A DNA stretch of 50,243 nt, taken from the NCBI RefSeq assembly GCF_001885585.1, contig NZ_LSRP01000097.1, positions 1-50,243 on the forward strand. The letters run 5' to 3'. Every line of letters starts with the position of its first letter. Within the stretch, counting starts at the first letter, position 1. The notes below the pieces were generated by a model. That model was not told the origin of the DNA and made no database searches. It was given only the letters and a program-made list of their open reading frames with translations. The stretch comes from Pararhizobium antarcticum. Lineage in GTDB: Bacteria; Pseudomonadota; Alphaproteobacteria; Rhizobiales; Rhizobiaceae. Both the position numbers and the translations under genes were made by a program. This document shows positions 35,101-43,472 of the stretch, piece by piece.

Positions 35101-36207
35101 ATGGCGAAACTGAAACTGTCGGGATGGGATGCCGCCGGAGAGACCGGCGAAGGCTACAATCCCAACAAGCTCTCCAGCCCGATGAGCTTCTTCTGGACAA
35201 TGATCATCTTTCTGATCATCGTTGGCTTTGTCGGCGCCATCCTCTTTCGCCAGGCCCAGACAGCCTTTCTTGCCAATCCCGGACTGAACGGCCTGATTGC
35301 CGGTGTGCTCCTGATCGGTGCCCTGCTGGTGTTCAGCCATGTGCTCAGCCTGCGGCCGGAAGTCCGCTGGTTCAATTCGTTCCGGGCGGCTGGAAGCGCC
35401 GACAAGGTTGGCCGAGACCCGGTGCTGCTGGCGCCGATGCGGGCTCTGATCGGCCAGCGTCATTCGATGACGATCTCCACCACGGCGCTGCGCTCGATCC
35501 TCGATTCGATCGCCACGCGCCTCGACGAATCCCGCGACACATCGCGTTATCTCATCGGCCTGCTCGTCTTTCTCGGCCTGCTCGGCACCTTCTGGGGCCT
35601 GCTCGGCACGATCGGCTCGATCAATACCGTCATCCAGTCTCTCGATGCCGGATCGGGCGGAACGGAAGATGTCCTCTCGGCGCTGAAGAGCGGCCTATCC
35701 GCACCTTTGAGCGGCATGGGTACTGCGTTTTCGACGTCGCTGTTCGGTCTGTCCGGATCGCTGATCCTTGGTTTTCTCGATCTTCAGGCCGGCCGGGCGC
35801 AGAACCGCTTCTATACCGAGCTGGAAAACTGGCTCTCTTCCGTAACCGATGTCAGTTCCGATCTCGGGTCCTCGTCCGATACGCAGGGTGTCGCGCCGCC
35901 GATGGGCGAACTGCGCGAATTCACCGAACAGTTGTCCCGGCTCAACCAGGATGGCGGCATGAACCAGCGCACGACTGCGGCCATGGCGAGCTTGGCCGAA
36001 GGCATTCAGGGCCTCGTCAAGAACATGCGCGGCGAACAACAGATGCTGCGTGACTGGATCGAGGCGCAGCAGGAAGAGGCGCGCTCGATGCGCAAGACGC
36101 TGGACAAGCTCGCCGCCCGGATCGGCCATGCCGACAAGATCGCCGTGCATGCCGAAAAGCCTCAGCAAACCAAGCACACGCGCGCCGACGAAGTCGGAGG
36201 GGAATAG
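35101..36207 (+). CDS. MotA/ExbB-like proton-channel protein with long C-terminal coiled coil
   Basis: A 368-residue inner-membrane protein. Predicted membrane segments are near residues 29-50 (FFWTMIIFLIIVGFVGAILF), 60-82, 142-168 (LIGLLVFLGLLGTFWGLLGTI) and 205-225 (GTAFSTSLFGLSGSLILGF). The last two with their Gly- and Thr-rich packing are the MotA/TolQ/ExbB core. A soluble C-terminal tail of about 120 residues is helical and charged (LAEGIQGLVKNMRGEQQMLRDWIEAQ, in parts). It begins at ATG 35101 after an AGAGCAACG leader and is followed, three bases after its stop, by a MotB-like gene. The pair should form a stator-like proton channel; no flagellar genes are nearby. Confidence 0.85.
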   Translation: MAKLKLSGWDAAGETGEGYNPNKLSSPMSFFWTMIIFLIIVGFVGAILFRQAQTAFLANPGLNGLIAGVLLIGALLVFSHVLSLRPEVRWFNSFRAAGSADKVGRDPVLLAPMRALIGQRHSMTISTTALRSILDSIATRLDESRDTSRYLIGLLVFLGLLGTFWGLLGTIGSINTVIQSLDAGSGGTEDVLSALKSGLSAPLSGMGTAFSTSLFGLSGSLILGFLDLQAGRAQNRFYTELENWLSSVTDVSSDLGSSSDTQGVAPPMGELREFTEQLSRLNQDGGMNQRTTAAMASLAEGIQGLVKNMRGEQQMLRDWIEAQQEEARSMRKTLDKLAARIGHADKIAVHAEKPQQTKHTRADEVGGE

Positions 36208-36210
36208 CCG

Positions 36211-37242
36211 ATGGCGCTGGCGCGGAGGGGTCGCACCCAGAGAACCATCGACTACTGGCCGGGCTTCGTCGATGCTCTGTCGACGCTGCTTCTTTCCATC
36301 ATGTTCCTGCTCACCGTGTTCGTGCTGGGGCAATTCCTGCTCAGCCGCGAAATCAGTGGCAAGGATGATGTGCTCAACCGGCTGAACAGCCAGATCAACG
36401 AACTGACGCAGTTGCTGGCTTTGGAAAAGGGCAGCAATCAGGACCTCGAGGATTCGCTCGCCAATCTCCAGGCGTCGCTGTCGACGTCGGAAGGCGAACG
36501 TTCGCGGTTGCAGTCGCTGCTCGACCAGGGCAGCGGCAGTTCGGAAGTCGCGACCAAGCGGATCGGCGACCTGACCGGGCAGCTCGAATCGGCCAACGAA
36601 GCCAGCACCAGGGCAATGAGCCAGATCGATCTCCTGAACCAGCAGATCGCCGCCCTGCGCAGCCAGATCGCCGCCATCGAAGGCGCGCTGCAGGCGTCCG
36701 AAGCCAAGGACGAATCGTCCCAGACCAAGATTGCCGATCTCGGCCGGCGCTTGAATGTCGCGCTGGCGCAGCGTGTGCAGGAACTGAACCGGTACCGCTC
36801 GGATTTCTTCGGACGGCTGAGGGAGATCCTGTCAGATCGGGAAAACATCCGTATCGTCGGGGACCGTTTCGTTTTTCAGTCGGAGGTTCTGTTTCCCTCC
36901 GGCGGCAATGATCTCAATCCGGCGGGCCAGGAGGAAATGGGCAAGCTAGCGTCAGCGCTTCTCGATCTTGCCAAGGAAATTCCGGCGGAAATCAACTGGG
37001 TTCTGCGTGTCGATGGCCATACAGACAATGTGCCGCTGTCCGGTACCGGTCGATACGTGGACAATTGGGAGCTTTCCTCGGCGCGTGCGACCTCCGTCGT
37101 CAAATTCCTGATTTCCCGCGGCGTTCCGGCCGCTCGCCTGGTGGCTGCCGGCTTTGGTGAATTCCAGCCGATTGCCGAGGGGGACAGCAAGGAAGCCCGC
37201 GACCAGAACCGCCGGATCGAGTTGAAGCTCACGGAGCGATAG
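36211..37242 (+). CDS. MotB-like protein with OmpA peptidoglycan-binding domain
   Basis: A 343-residue protein. A basic N-terminus precedes one membrane helix (about 16-42, FVDALSTLLLSIMFLLTVFVLGQ), which bears Asp21 in the position of the MotB proton-carrying Asp. Then comes a coiled coil of about 150 residues (about 55-200) rich in Ser/Gln/Leu. The C-terminal OmpA-like domain (about 215-343) has VDGHTDNVP, NWELSSARATSVVKFL and DQNRRIEL, which bind meso-DAP in peptidoglycan. This is the TolR/MotB partner for the MotA-like gene immediately upstream, three bases away. Its role in flagellar rotation is unlikely; envelope energisation is plausible. Confidence 0.88.
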   Translation: MALARRGRTQRTIDYWPGFVDALSTLLLSIMFLLTVFVLGQFLLSREISGKDDVLNRLNSQINELTQLLALEKGSNQDLEDSLANLQASLSTSEGERSRLQSLLDQGSGSSEVATKRIGDLTGQLESANEASTRAMSQIDLLNQQIAALRSQIAAIEGALQASEAKDESSQTKIADLGRRLNVALAQRVQELNRYRSDFFGRLREILSDRENIRIVGDRFVFQSEVLFPSGGNDLNPAGQEEMGKLASALLDLAKEIPAEINWVLRVDGHTDNVPLSGTGRYVDNWELSSARATSVVKFLISRGVPAARLVAAGFGEFQPIAEGDSKEARDQNRRIELKLTER

Positions 37243-37347
37243 CGGCTTTGCGGAGCGGCATCCTTTGGGACGCTCGGGTCAGTGGTGTTGCGCTTACGTT
37301 TACGTGCCCGTAAACTTGAGGCAGAGAGACGGCGGAGGAGCCCCCGG

Positions 37348-38985
37348 ATGAATTGCGATGTGCTTGTTGTTGGCGCTGGGCTGGCCGGTCTGGTTGCCGC
37401 CACGGAAGCCGCCGATCGGGGCCGCAAGGTCATCATTCTCGACCAGGAGGGTGAACAGAACCTTGGCGGGCAGGCCTTCTGGTCGCTGGGCGGCCTGTTC
37501 TTTGTCGATAGCCCGGAACAGCGGCGGATGCGCATCCGTGACAGCCATGACCTTGCCTTTCAGGACTGGATGGGCTCTGCAGGCTTCGACCGGCCGGAAG
37601 ACCACTGGCCGCGCCTCTGGGCCGAGGCCTATCTGAATTTTGCTGCCGGTGAAAAACGCTCCTGGCTGCATGCGCAGGGCATGCGCTGGTTTCCGGTCGT
37701 CGGCTGGGCCGAGCGTGGCGGTGGCATGGCCCATGGCCATGGCAATTCGGTGCCGCGCTTCCATGTGACCTGGGGAACCGGGCCGGCGGTGCTCGAACCG
37801 TTCATCCGCCGGGCGCGCGAGGCGGAAAGCCGAGGCTTGATCCGCTTCCGTTTCCGCCATCAGGTCGACGAACTCATCACCATCAATGGACGGGTTGTTG
37901 GTGCCCGTGGGTCGGAGTTGCGGCCGGACGACTGTCTGCGCGGACAAAGGAGCAATCGCGAGATCGTCGGTGACTTCGAAATTGCCGCCGGCGCGGTCAT
38001 CGTTACAGCCGGCGGGATCGGTGCCAATCATGACCTGGTGCGGCGCAACTGGCCGGTGGACCGGTTGGGGTCAGCGCCGCAGTCCATGGTGAGCGGCGTC
38101 CCGCACCATGTCGATGGCCGCATGCTCGAGATTGCCGGACGTGCCCGCGGTTCGATCATCAATGCCGACCGGATGTGGCACTATACCGAAGGCATCCGAA
38201 ATTTCGATCCAATCTGGCCGAACCACGGCATCCGCATCCTGCCCGGCCCGTCTTCCTTCTGGTGCGATGCGGATGGCAACCGCTTTGCAGCGCCTGCCAT
38301 GCCCGGCTTCGATACGCTCGGCACGTTGAAGGCGATCCGACAGGGGGGCAATGAGTACAGCTGGTTCATCCTGACCAAGGCGATCATCAGACGAGAATTC
38401 GCGCTTTCGGGCTCGGAGCAGAACCCTGATATCACCGGCAAGGACATCCGGCTTCTGTTGAAACGGCTGGGCAAGAACCCGCCGGCACCCGTGCAGGCCT
38501 TCATGGACAGAGGCGAGGATTTCGTCGTTCGCAATCGTCTCGAAGACCTTGTGCAGGGGATGAATGCTGTGACCGGCGAGGACAGGCTTTCAGTTCGGCA
38601 TCTGCGCCAGCAACTCGAGGCGCGCGACAGGGAGGTTGCGAACGAATTCTCCAAGGATGCGCAGGTGACCGCCATTCGTGGCGCACGGCGTTATCTCGGC
38701 GACAGGCTGATGCGCACGGCAAAGCCGCACCGGATTCTCGATCCGAAGGCCGGCCCGCTGATCGCCGTGCGGCTGCATATCCTGACGCGCAAGACGCTCG
38801 GGGGGCTGCAGACGGATCTGTCCGGGCGTGTGTTGGAGTTGTCCGGCGAGCCGGTTCCAGGGCTCTTCGCGGCCGGGGAAATTGCAGGTTTCGGTGGCGG
38901 CGGCATGCACGGCTATAACGCGCTGGAAGGCACGTTTCTGGGGGGCTGTCTCTTCTCCGGCCGCATTGCCGGCCGGAGCGTTTAA
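37348..38985 (+). CDS. FAD-binding dehydrogenase (fumarate reductase/ketosteroid dehydrogenase-like)
   Basis: A 545-residue flavoprotein. The start at 37348 (MNCDVLVVGAGLAGL) has GGAGGAG eight bases upstream and begins directly with the FAD dinucleotide fold. The C-terminal FAD contact is PGLFAAGEIAGFGGGGMHGYNALEGTFLGGCLF (in parts). Domain order matches the FAD_binding_2 family of ketosteroid delta-dehydrogenase and fumarate reductase, but the substrate is not identifiable. Relatives in actinobacteria and rhizobia are annotated only as FAD-binding dehydrogenase. It is convergent with the TctC gene, 13 bases away. Confidence 0.88.
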   Translation: MNCDVLVVGAGLAGLVAATEAADRGRKVIILDQEGEQNLGGQAFWSLGGLFFVDSPEQRRMRIRDSHDLAFQDWMGSAGFDRPEDHWPRLWAEAYLNFAAGEKRSWLHAQGMRWFPVVGWAERGGGMAHGHGNSVPRFHVTWGTGPAVLEPFIRRAREAESRGLIRFRFRHQVDELITINGRVVGARGSELRPDDCLRGQRSNREIVGDFEIAAGAVIVTAGGIGANHDLVRRNWPVDRLGSAPQSMVSGVPHHVDGRMLEIAGRARGSIINADRMWHYTEGIRNFDPIWPNHGIRILPGPSSFWCDADGNRFAAPAMPGFDTLGTLKAIRQGGNEYSWFILTKAIIRREFALSGSEQNPDITGKDIRLLLKRLGKNPPAPVQAFMDRGEDFVVRNRLEDLVQGMNAVTGEDRLSVRHLRQQLEARDREVANEFSKDAQVTAIRGARRYLGDRLMRTAKPHRILDPKAGPLIAVRLHILTRKTLGGLQTDLSGRVLELSGEPVPGLFAAGEIAGFGGGGMHGYNALEGTFLGGCLFSGRIAGRSV

Positions 38986-38998
38986 AGGGCAGTTCCCG

Positions 38999-39991
38999 TC
39001 AGTCCATCGAGACGTTGGCGTCCTTGACGACCGGCGTCCATTTGGCAAGCTCCGCCTTCACATGCGTCGCCAGTTCTTCGGGCGTGGACCCAACGATGGT
39101 GGCGCTGAATTCCTTCATCCGCTCCATGACGGTCGGATCCTTCATGGCCGTGTTGGCGGCGGTATTGAGGCGCGCGACGATTTCCGGTGGTGTGCCGGCC
39201 GGCGCAAACAGCGCATTCCAGGTGTAGGTTTCATAACCGGGAACGCCGGATTCCGCCATGGTCGGCACATCCGGGAAAGACGGAGCCCGTTCGGCCGTGG
39301 TGATAGCCAGGGCGCGCAGCGTACCCGCCTTGATATGGCCAGAGGACGAGGGCAGGTTGTCGAACATGATCGGCACCTGATTGCCAATAACATCGTTCAG
39401 TGCCGGCCCTGAGCCCTTGTAGGGCACATGCTGCAGGCTGACGCCGGCCATGCTCTTGAACAATTCGCCCGAAAGATGCAGCGGCGTGCCGTTTCCCGAC
39501 GATGCGTAGCTGTATTGCTCAGGGTTCGCCTTTAGCAAGGCGACCAGTTCCTGCACCGTCTTCACCGGCAGTTCGGGATTGACGACCAGCACGTTCGGCA
39601 CCAGCACCAGAAGCGAGATCGGCGCGAAATCCTTTTCGGCGTCATAGGGCTTGGTCTTGAGGATGAGCGGGTTCAGCGCATGGGTGGCAACGGTCGCCAT
39701 CAGGATGGTGTAGCCGTCCGGCTCGGCGCGCGCCACGTTGGCGGCTCCAAGGCTACCGCCGGCGCCGCCGACATTCTGGACCACCACCTGCTGGCCCAGT
39801 TCGTCCGACATCTTCTGTGCGATGATGCGCCCGACCACATCCGTCGAGCCGCCTGCCGCGAAGGGAATAACCAGCGTCACCGGTCGCTCCGGAAAACTCT
39901 GTGCCGCAGCCGGCATGCCGAATGCCACAACTGCCAGAAGCGAAGCGCCCAGTGCCAGTCCGGCACGGCGGGTTGTCTTGAAAACGGCCAT
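38999..39991 (-). CDS. Tripartite tricarboxylate transporter substrate-binding protein (TctC/Bug family), orphan
   Basis: A 330-residue exported binding protein. The start at 39991 (MAVFKTTRRAGLALGASLL) has GGGAGGAG upstream and a signal peptide ending AAAQS. TctC/Bug landmarks are FPERPVTLVIPFAAGGSTDVVGR (in parts), VVVQNVGGAGGSLGA, HVPYKGSGPALNDVIGNQV (in parts) and ITTAERAPSFPDVPTMAESG (in parts). It should bind a di- or tricarboxylate or related ligand in the periplasm. The TctA and TctB membrane components are not nearby, so it is an orphan here. It follows the ABC exporter gene by 170 bases. Confidence 0.9.
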   Translation of the reverse strand: MAVFKTTRRAGLALGASLLAVVAFGMPAAAQSFPERPVTLVIPFAAGGSTDVVGRIIAQKMSDELGQQVVVQNVGGAGGSLGAANVARAEPDGYTILMATVATHALNPLILKTKPYDAEKDFAPISLLVLVPNVLVVNPELPVKTVQELVALLKANPEQYSYASSGNGTPLHLSGELFKSMAGVSLQHVPYKGSGPALNDVIGNQVPIMFDNLPSSSGHIKAGTLRALAITTAERAPSFPDVPTMAESGVPGYETYTWNALFAPAGTPPEIVARLNTAANTAMKDPTVMERMKEFSATIVGSTPEELATHVKAELAKWTPVVKDANVSMD

Positions 39992-40160
39992 TCCAATCTC
40001 CTCCCAGAAATCAACAGGCAAAAAGGTCCGGCATCGATCCGGATCCAGGAAACCATATTGATCATTGTTTGGCAAAGACAAGGGCAGCGCCAGCGGCAAG
40101 TCTGGGTCTATCGACTAAGGTCGTAGGAGCCGCTGGACGCAATCGTTTCTGGAAGAGGGC

Positions 40161-41963
40161 TCAGCCGCCCGCCGCGAGCAGCAGGCCCTCTGCCCCCTGA
40201 TCGAACTGCAGGCGTGCGAGCTTGGCGTAGAGACCGCCCTGACGCACGAGCGCGGCATGGGTGCCTTCCTCGACGATGCGACCATGTTCCATGACGAGGA
40301 TGCGGTCGGCCTTGAGCACGGTTGCCAGTCGGTGGGCGATGACCAGCGTGGTGCGGTTCTGCATCAGGCCATCGAGCGCTTTCTGCACCAGCGTTTCGCT
40401 TTCTGCGTCGAGTGCCGAGGTGGCCTCGTCGAGCAGCAGGATCGGGGCGTCCTTGAGGATTGCGCGGGCAATGGCGATGCGTTGGCGTTGCCCGCCCGAA
40501 AGCGTGATGCCGCGCTCGCCGACCTGCGTGTCATACCCGTTGTCGAGGCGGGCAATGAACTCATCCGCCTGGGCAGCGATCGCTGCTGCCTGCACGGCCG
40601 TGCGGCTGGCATCCGGCGAGCCGAAGGCAATGTTCTCGTGGATCGAGGCGGCAAAGATGGTCACATCCTGCGGGACGATGGCGATGCGTTCGCGCAGCGC
40701 CTTGGGGTCGGCCTCCCGCGCATCGACGCCATCGACGGTGATCGTGCCGCTGACCGGGTCGTAGAACCGCAGGAGCAACGCAAAAACGGTGCTTTTGCCG
40801 GCACCCGAGGGGCCGACGATGGCGACGGTTTCGCCGGGTCTGATGGCGAAGGAGAGGCCCCGCACGCTCTTGTAGTTCGGCCGCGATGGATAGGCGAAAT
40901 GCACGTCTTCGAAACGGACCGCGCCGGTGGCCGGTTGTGGCAGGGAAACCGGATGTTCGGGTGCAACGATCTCCGGCTGTTCGGCCAGAAGTTCGTTCAA
41001 CCGTTCAGCCGCGCCGGCGGCCTGCGAGAGTTCGCCCCAGACTTCCGACAATGCGCCAAGCGCACCCGCGGCAAAAACGGAATAGAGCAGGAACTGGCCC
41101 AGCGTGCCCGGCGACAAAGTGCCTGCGAGGACACCCTGTGCGCCAAACCAGAGCACGGCAACGACGCTGCCGAAGACCATGGTGATGGCAAAGGCTGTGA
41201 GGACCGATCGCGCCTTGATGGCGGAGCGGGCGGCTGCATAGGCGCTTTCGACGGCGGCGCCGTAGCGGGCCTGTGCGGCGGCCTCGCCATTGAAGGCCTG
41301 AACGGTGCGGGCGGCCGAAATAGCCTCTCCGGCATAGGCTGACGCGGTCGCCAGCGTGTCCTGCGCCTCGCGCGAGCGGCGGCGCACGGAGCGTCCGAAG
41401 CCGACAAGTGGGAAGACGATGACCGGAATTGCCCCAATGACCAGGCTCGACAGTTTCGGGCTGGTGTAGACCATCATGCCGATGGCGCCGAAACACAGGA
41501 TAATGTTGCGGAGCGCAACCGAGGCGGTGGCGCCGACGGCGGACTTGATCTGCGTCGTATCGGCTGTCAGCCGCGAGACGATCTCGCCGGACTGGTTGAC
41601 GTCGAAGAAAGAGGGCGACAGGCGGGTGACGTGATCGAAGACTTCGCGCCGCAGGTCCGAGACGATGCGTTCGCCCAGCGTGATGACGAAATAATAGCGG
41701 GCAGCGCTGGCCAGCGCAAGGATGATGGCCAGCGCCATCAGCATCGTGAAATAGGTGTTGATGAAGCCGGAATCCGATTTGGAGAAACCGTGGTCGATCA
41801 TTCGGCGCACAGCCATGGGCAGTGTGAGCGTTGTTCCGGCAGCAACCGTCAGCGAAATAACGGCACCGATGACGAGATGGCGATAGCGTGTGATGTAAGG
41901 CATGAGCTTGGCCAGTGGCCGGACGGATTTGCGCTCAGCCGGCGAAGCGACCCTGTTCGACAC
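40161..41963 (-). CDS. MsbA-type ABC exporter, fused membrane and ATPase domains
   Basis: A 600-residue half-transporter. The start is GTG at 41963 with GGGGG upstream. Residues up to about 320 hold six hydrophobic segments of a type-1 ABC exporter. The ATPase domain has Walker A GPSGAGKST, the signature LSGGQRQRIAIARAI and Walker B ILLLDEATSALDAES (each in the usual order). It likely dimerises and flips lipids or exports small molecules; lipid A or cyclic glucan export cannot be told from sequence. It is divergent from rpmE. Confidence 0.9.
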   Translation of the reverse strand: MSNRVASPAERKSVRPLAKLMPYITRYRHLVIGAVISLTVAAGTTLTLPMAVRRMIDHGFSKSDSGFINTYFTMLMALAIILALASAARYYFVITLGERIVSDLRREVFDHVTRLSPSFFDVNQSGEIVSRLTADTTQIKSAVGATASVALRNIILCFGAIGMMVYTSPKLSSLVIGAIPVIVFPLVGFGRSVRRRSREAQDTLATASAYAGEAISAARTVQAFNGEAAAQARYGAAVESAYAAARSAIKARSVLTAFAITMVFGSVVAVLWFGAQGVLAGTLSPGTLGQFLLYSVFAAGALGALSEVWGELSQAAGAAERLNELLAEQPEIVAPEHPVSLPQPATGAVRFEDVHFAYPSRPNYKSVRGLSFAIRPGETVAIVGPSGAGKSTVFALLLRFYDPVSGTITVDGVDAREADPKALRERIAIVPQDVTIFAASIHENIAFGSPDASRTAVQAAAIAAQADEFIARLDNGYDTQVGERGITLSGGQRQRIAIARAILKDAPILLLDEATSALDAESETLVQKALDGLMQNRTTLVIAHRLATVLKADRILVMEHGRIVEEGTHAALVRQGGLYAKLARLQFDQGAEGLLLAAGG

Positions 41964-42182
41964 GTAACCCCCAATCGCGCGGGAAAGCCGGCTTTTCTAG
42001 CACAACTGACCCTTCGCGGTACTTGTTATCCTGATAGTCCTCCTGTATAGGCACGGCATCAAATTGGGAAGCCGTAGCCATTCAGGCGGTCTGCGGCATC
42101 ATTTACGTGTTTGGTCTGGATGCCGCAATGGCCCGCAAGGGGAGTTGCGACAATTGGACCCTGGACCTGCAGGAAGATTGTT

Positions 42183-42404
42183 ATGAAGGCTGATATCCAT
42201 CCCGCGTACCACATGATCAAGGTTGTCATGACCGATGGCACCGAATACGAAACCCGCTCGACCTGGGGTTCGGAAGGTCAGACCATGAACCTTGAAATCG
42301 ACCCGACGTCGCACCCGGCCTGGACCGGCGGCAACCAGCATATGCTGGACCGCGGTGGTCGCGTTTCGAAGTTCAAGAAGCGCTTCGAAGGCCTCGGCCT
42401 CTAA
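42183..42404 (+). CDS. rpmE: 50S ribosomal protein L31 (cysteine-free form)
   Basis: A 73-residue ribosomal protein: [19 protein letters not shown], then [12 protein letters not shown] and [11 protein letters not shown]. It has no CxxC zinc motif and so is the C-minus type, as is L36 in this window. The ATG at 42183 has AGGAAG upstream. It is transcribed alone and ends in a strong terminator at 42430. Confidence 0.95.
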   Translation: MKADIHPAYHMIKVVMTDGTEYETRSTWGSEGQTMNLEIDPTSHPAWTGGNQHMLDRGGRVSKFKKRFEGLGL

Positions 42405-42429
42405 GTTTTCTCGGCTTGCATCGAGTTTG

Positions 42430-42455
42430 AAAGCCCGGCTTGTCCGGGCTTTTTT
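42430..42455 (+). terminator. Rho-independent terminator of rpmE
   Basis: A 9-bp perfect stem (42430-42438 with 42444-42452) is followed by a T-run, 26 bases after the rpmE stop. Confidence 0.92.
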
Positions 42456-42553
42456 GCGTTTGTTTTCGTGGAATACATCTGTTGGGCATGATCTTGGAGG
42501 AGAAGCGCCGGCTTTCTTTTATGTCTCTCCGGAACAGCTAAAACGCGGGCAAC

Positions 42554-42578
42554 AAAAAACCCGGCTTTCGGCCGGGTT
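42554..42578 (-). terminator. Rho-independent terminator of rcdA
   Basis: Read leftward, an 8-bp perfect stem (42571-42578 with 42558-42565) with a 5-nt loop is followed by six T. It lies 27 bases after the DUF1465 stop. Confidence 0.9.
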
Positions 42579-42604
42579 CCTCATTTCGGAATTTGTAACT
42601 GTGA

Positions 42605-43123
42605 TCAGTTCGCGCCGAATGCCGTCTGCAGAAGGCTGAGCTGTGCCTTGACACCATTCTGGTTGTCCGGAACGAAAGCCGAAAGGTCCTGCGGGCGATA
42701 GATCTCGCGGTCGAGGATGGCCACGCGGTTCTGCAGGCGAAGCGAGCGGTCGATCAGATCGCGGAAGCCTTCCGGCAGGTCGTTCCAGCCGGGCGCTGTG
42801 CGGTCGACATTGAAGCTGTCGAGGCGAACCTTGTTTTTCTCGGAGAGAACCTGGTCGCGGCTCATCTCGCCATTGTTGACGGCACGCTGCAGCAGAAGCC
42901 ACGACGCCATCTGCATCAGGCGCGTGGTGAGGCGCATCGATTCAGCTGCATAAAGCACTGACGCCATGCGCGGCATGACCTTGGACGCAGCGCGGCCCGG
43001 ACCGTCCAGATAGCTTGCGGTTTCTTCAACCAGGCCCATGCCTTCGGAATAGAGCGCCTTGAACTGCGCAGAAGACGCAGCGTGCCCCGCGAAGCTCACA
43101 GTATTCAATCCCCGTTCGGACAT
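42605..43123 (-). CDS. rcdA: RcdA-type protein (DUF1465 family)
   Basis: A 172-residue helical protein of the DUF1465 family, whose founding member in Caulobacter is RcdA, an adaptor that helps ClpXP destroy the master regulator CtrA in a cell-cycle-dependent manner. Features include FKALYSEGMGLVEETASYLDGPGR (in parts), ASVLYAAESMRLTTRLMQMASWLLLQRAV (in parts) and LDREIYRPQDLSAFVPD. The start at 43123 has AGGGAA upstream. A perfect CtrA box lies 127-141 bases upstream, consistent with the known CtrA-dependence of rcdA in Caulobacter. No ClpX or ClpP gene is near. Confidence 0.9.
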   Translation of the reverse strand: MSERGLNTVSFAGHAASSAQFKALYSEGMGLVEETASYLDGPGRAASKVMPRMASVLYAAESMRLTTRLMQMASWLLLQRAVNNGEMSRDQVLSEKNKVRLDSFNVDRTAPGWNDLPEGFRDLIDRSLRLQNRVAILDREIYRPQDLSAFVPDNQNGVKAQLSLLQTAFGAN

Positions 43124-43249
43124 GTGTCAATTCCCTGGTTAAACGCATCAGTTCTAAGTCAGGTAACGGCCGGGTTAACAAAAAGTTTCGCTGGCCTGTC
43201 GCCTGTAGTCCAAGAATGATGCCATAGCGCATTTCACGCAAGCCTATTC

Positions 43250-43264
43250 TTAAGAAAGGGTTAA
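43250..43264 (-). promoter_or_regulatory. CtrA box upstream of rcdA
   Basis: A perfect TTAA-N7-TTAA (TTAAGAAAGGGTTAA), the full CtrA binding site of alphaproteobacteria. It lies 127-141 bases upstream of the rcdA start, downstream of the small-unit terminator, so it can serve the rcdA promoter. Confidence 0.75.
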
Positions 43265-43299
43265 TCTCCACAAGTGTTTGGCTGCTCTGGAAAAAAACA

Positions 43300-43326
43300 T
43301 AAAAAAAAGAGCCGCAAGGCGGCTCT
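43300..43326 (-). terminator. Strong Rho-independent terminator of the small unit
   Basis: Read leftward, AGAGCCGC and GCGGCTCT form an 8-bp stem with a 3-nt loop, followed by eight T. It ends whatever transcript starts near 43400. Confidence 0.92.
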
Positions 43327-43402
43327 CAAGGTAAAACAGGGAGAAAAATCAGACCATTCGCCAGTCGGGAATTGTCTGAGACCAGAGCGATCTGGATGAC
43401 AT
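43300..43402 (-). ncRNA. Candidate small RNA or tiny-ORF transcript under CtrA control
   Basis: The rest of the 349-bp gap between DUF1192 and rcdA looks like a small separate transcription unit. Its order leftward is: a CtrA box (43421-43435), a short AT-rich region, then hairpin 1 (CCAGA with TCTGG, 43382-43395), hairpin 2 (TCAGAC with GTCTGA, 43349-43379), a U-rich and CUCCC-containing single strand, and the terminator. Three hairpins plus a U-tract resemble an Hfq-binding RNA. A 17-codon ORF (MSSRSLWSQTIPDWRMV, 43402-43349) with AGGA seven bases upstream overlaps it, so a peptide or leader is the alternative. Not recognised as a named RNA family from memory. Confidence 0.45.
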
Positions 43403-43420
43403 AGTAATATCCTATCAGGC

Positions 43421-43435
43421 TTAACAGCCGGTTAA
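43421..43435 (-). promoter_or_regulatory. CtrA box upstream of the small unit
   Basis: A perfect TTAA-N7-TTAA (TTAACAGCCGGTTAA) 37 bases beyond the DUF1192 stop and 19-33 bases before the tiny-ORF ATG, the right place for a CtrA-activated promoter reading leftward. Confidence 0.7.
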
Positions 43436-43472
43436 GACTGTCCCGATTCACGGGGAAGTGAAGACCAAAGAC

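Noticed and set aside
35101..37242. A Zorya anti-phage system
   Set aside because: Only the ZorAB-like architecture is present; no ZorC/D/E helicase or nuclease genes flank it and the neighbours are housekeeping genes.
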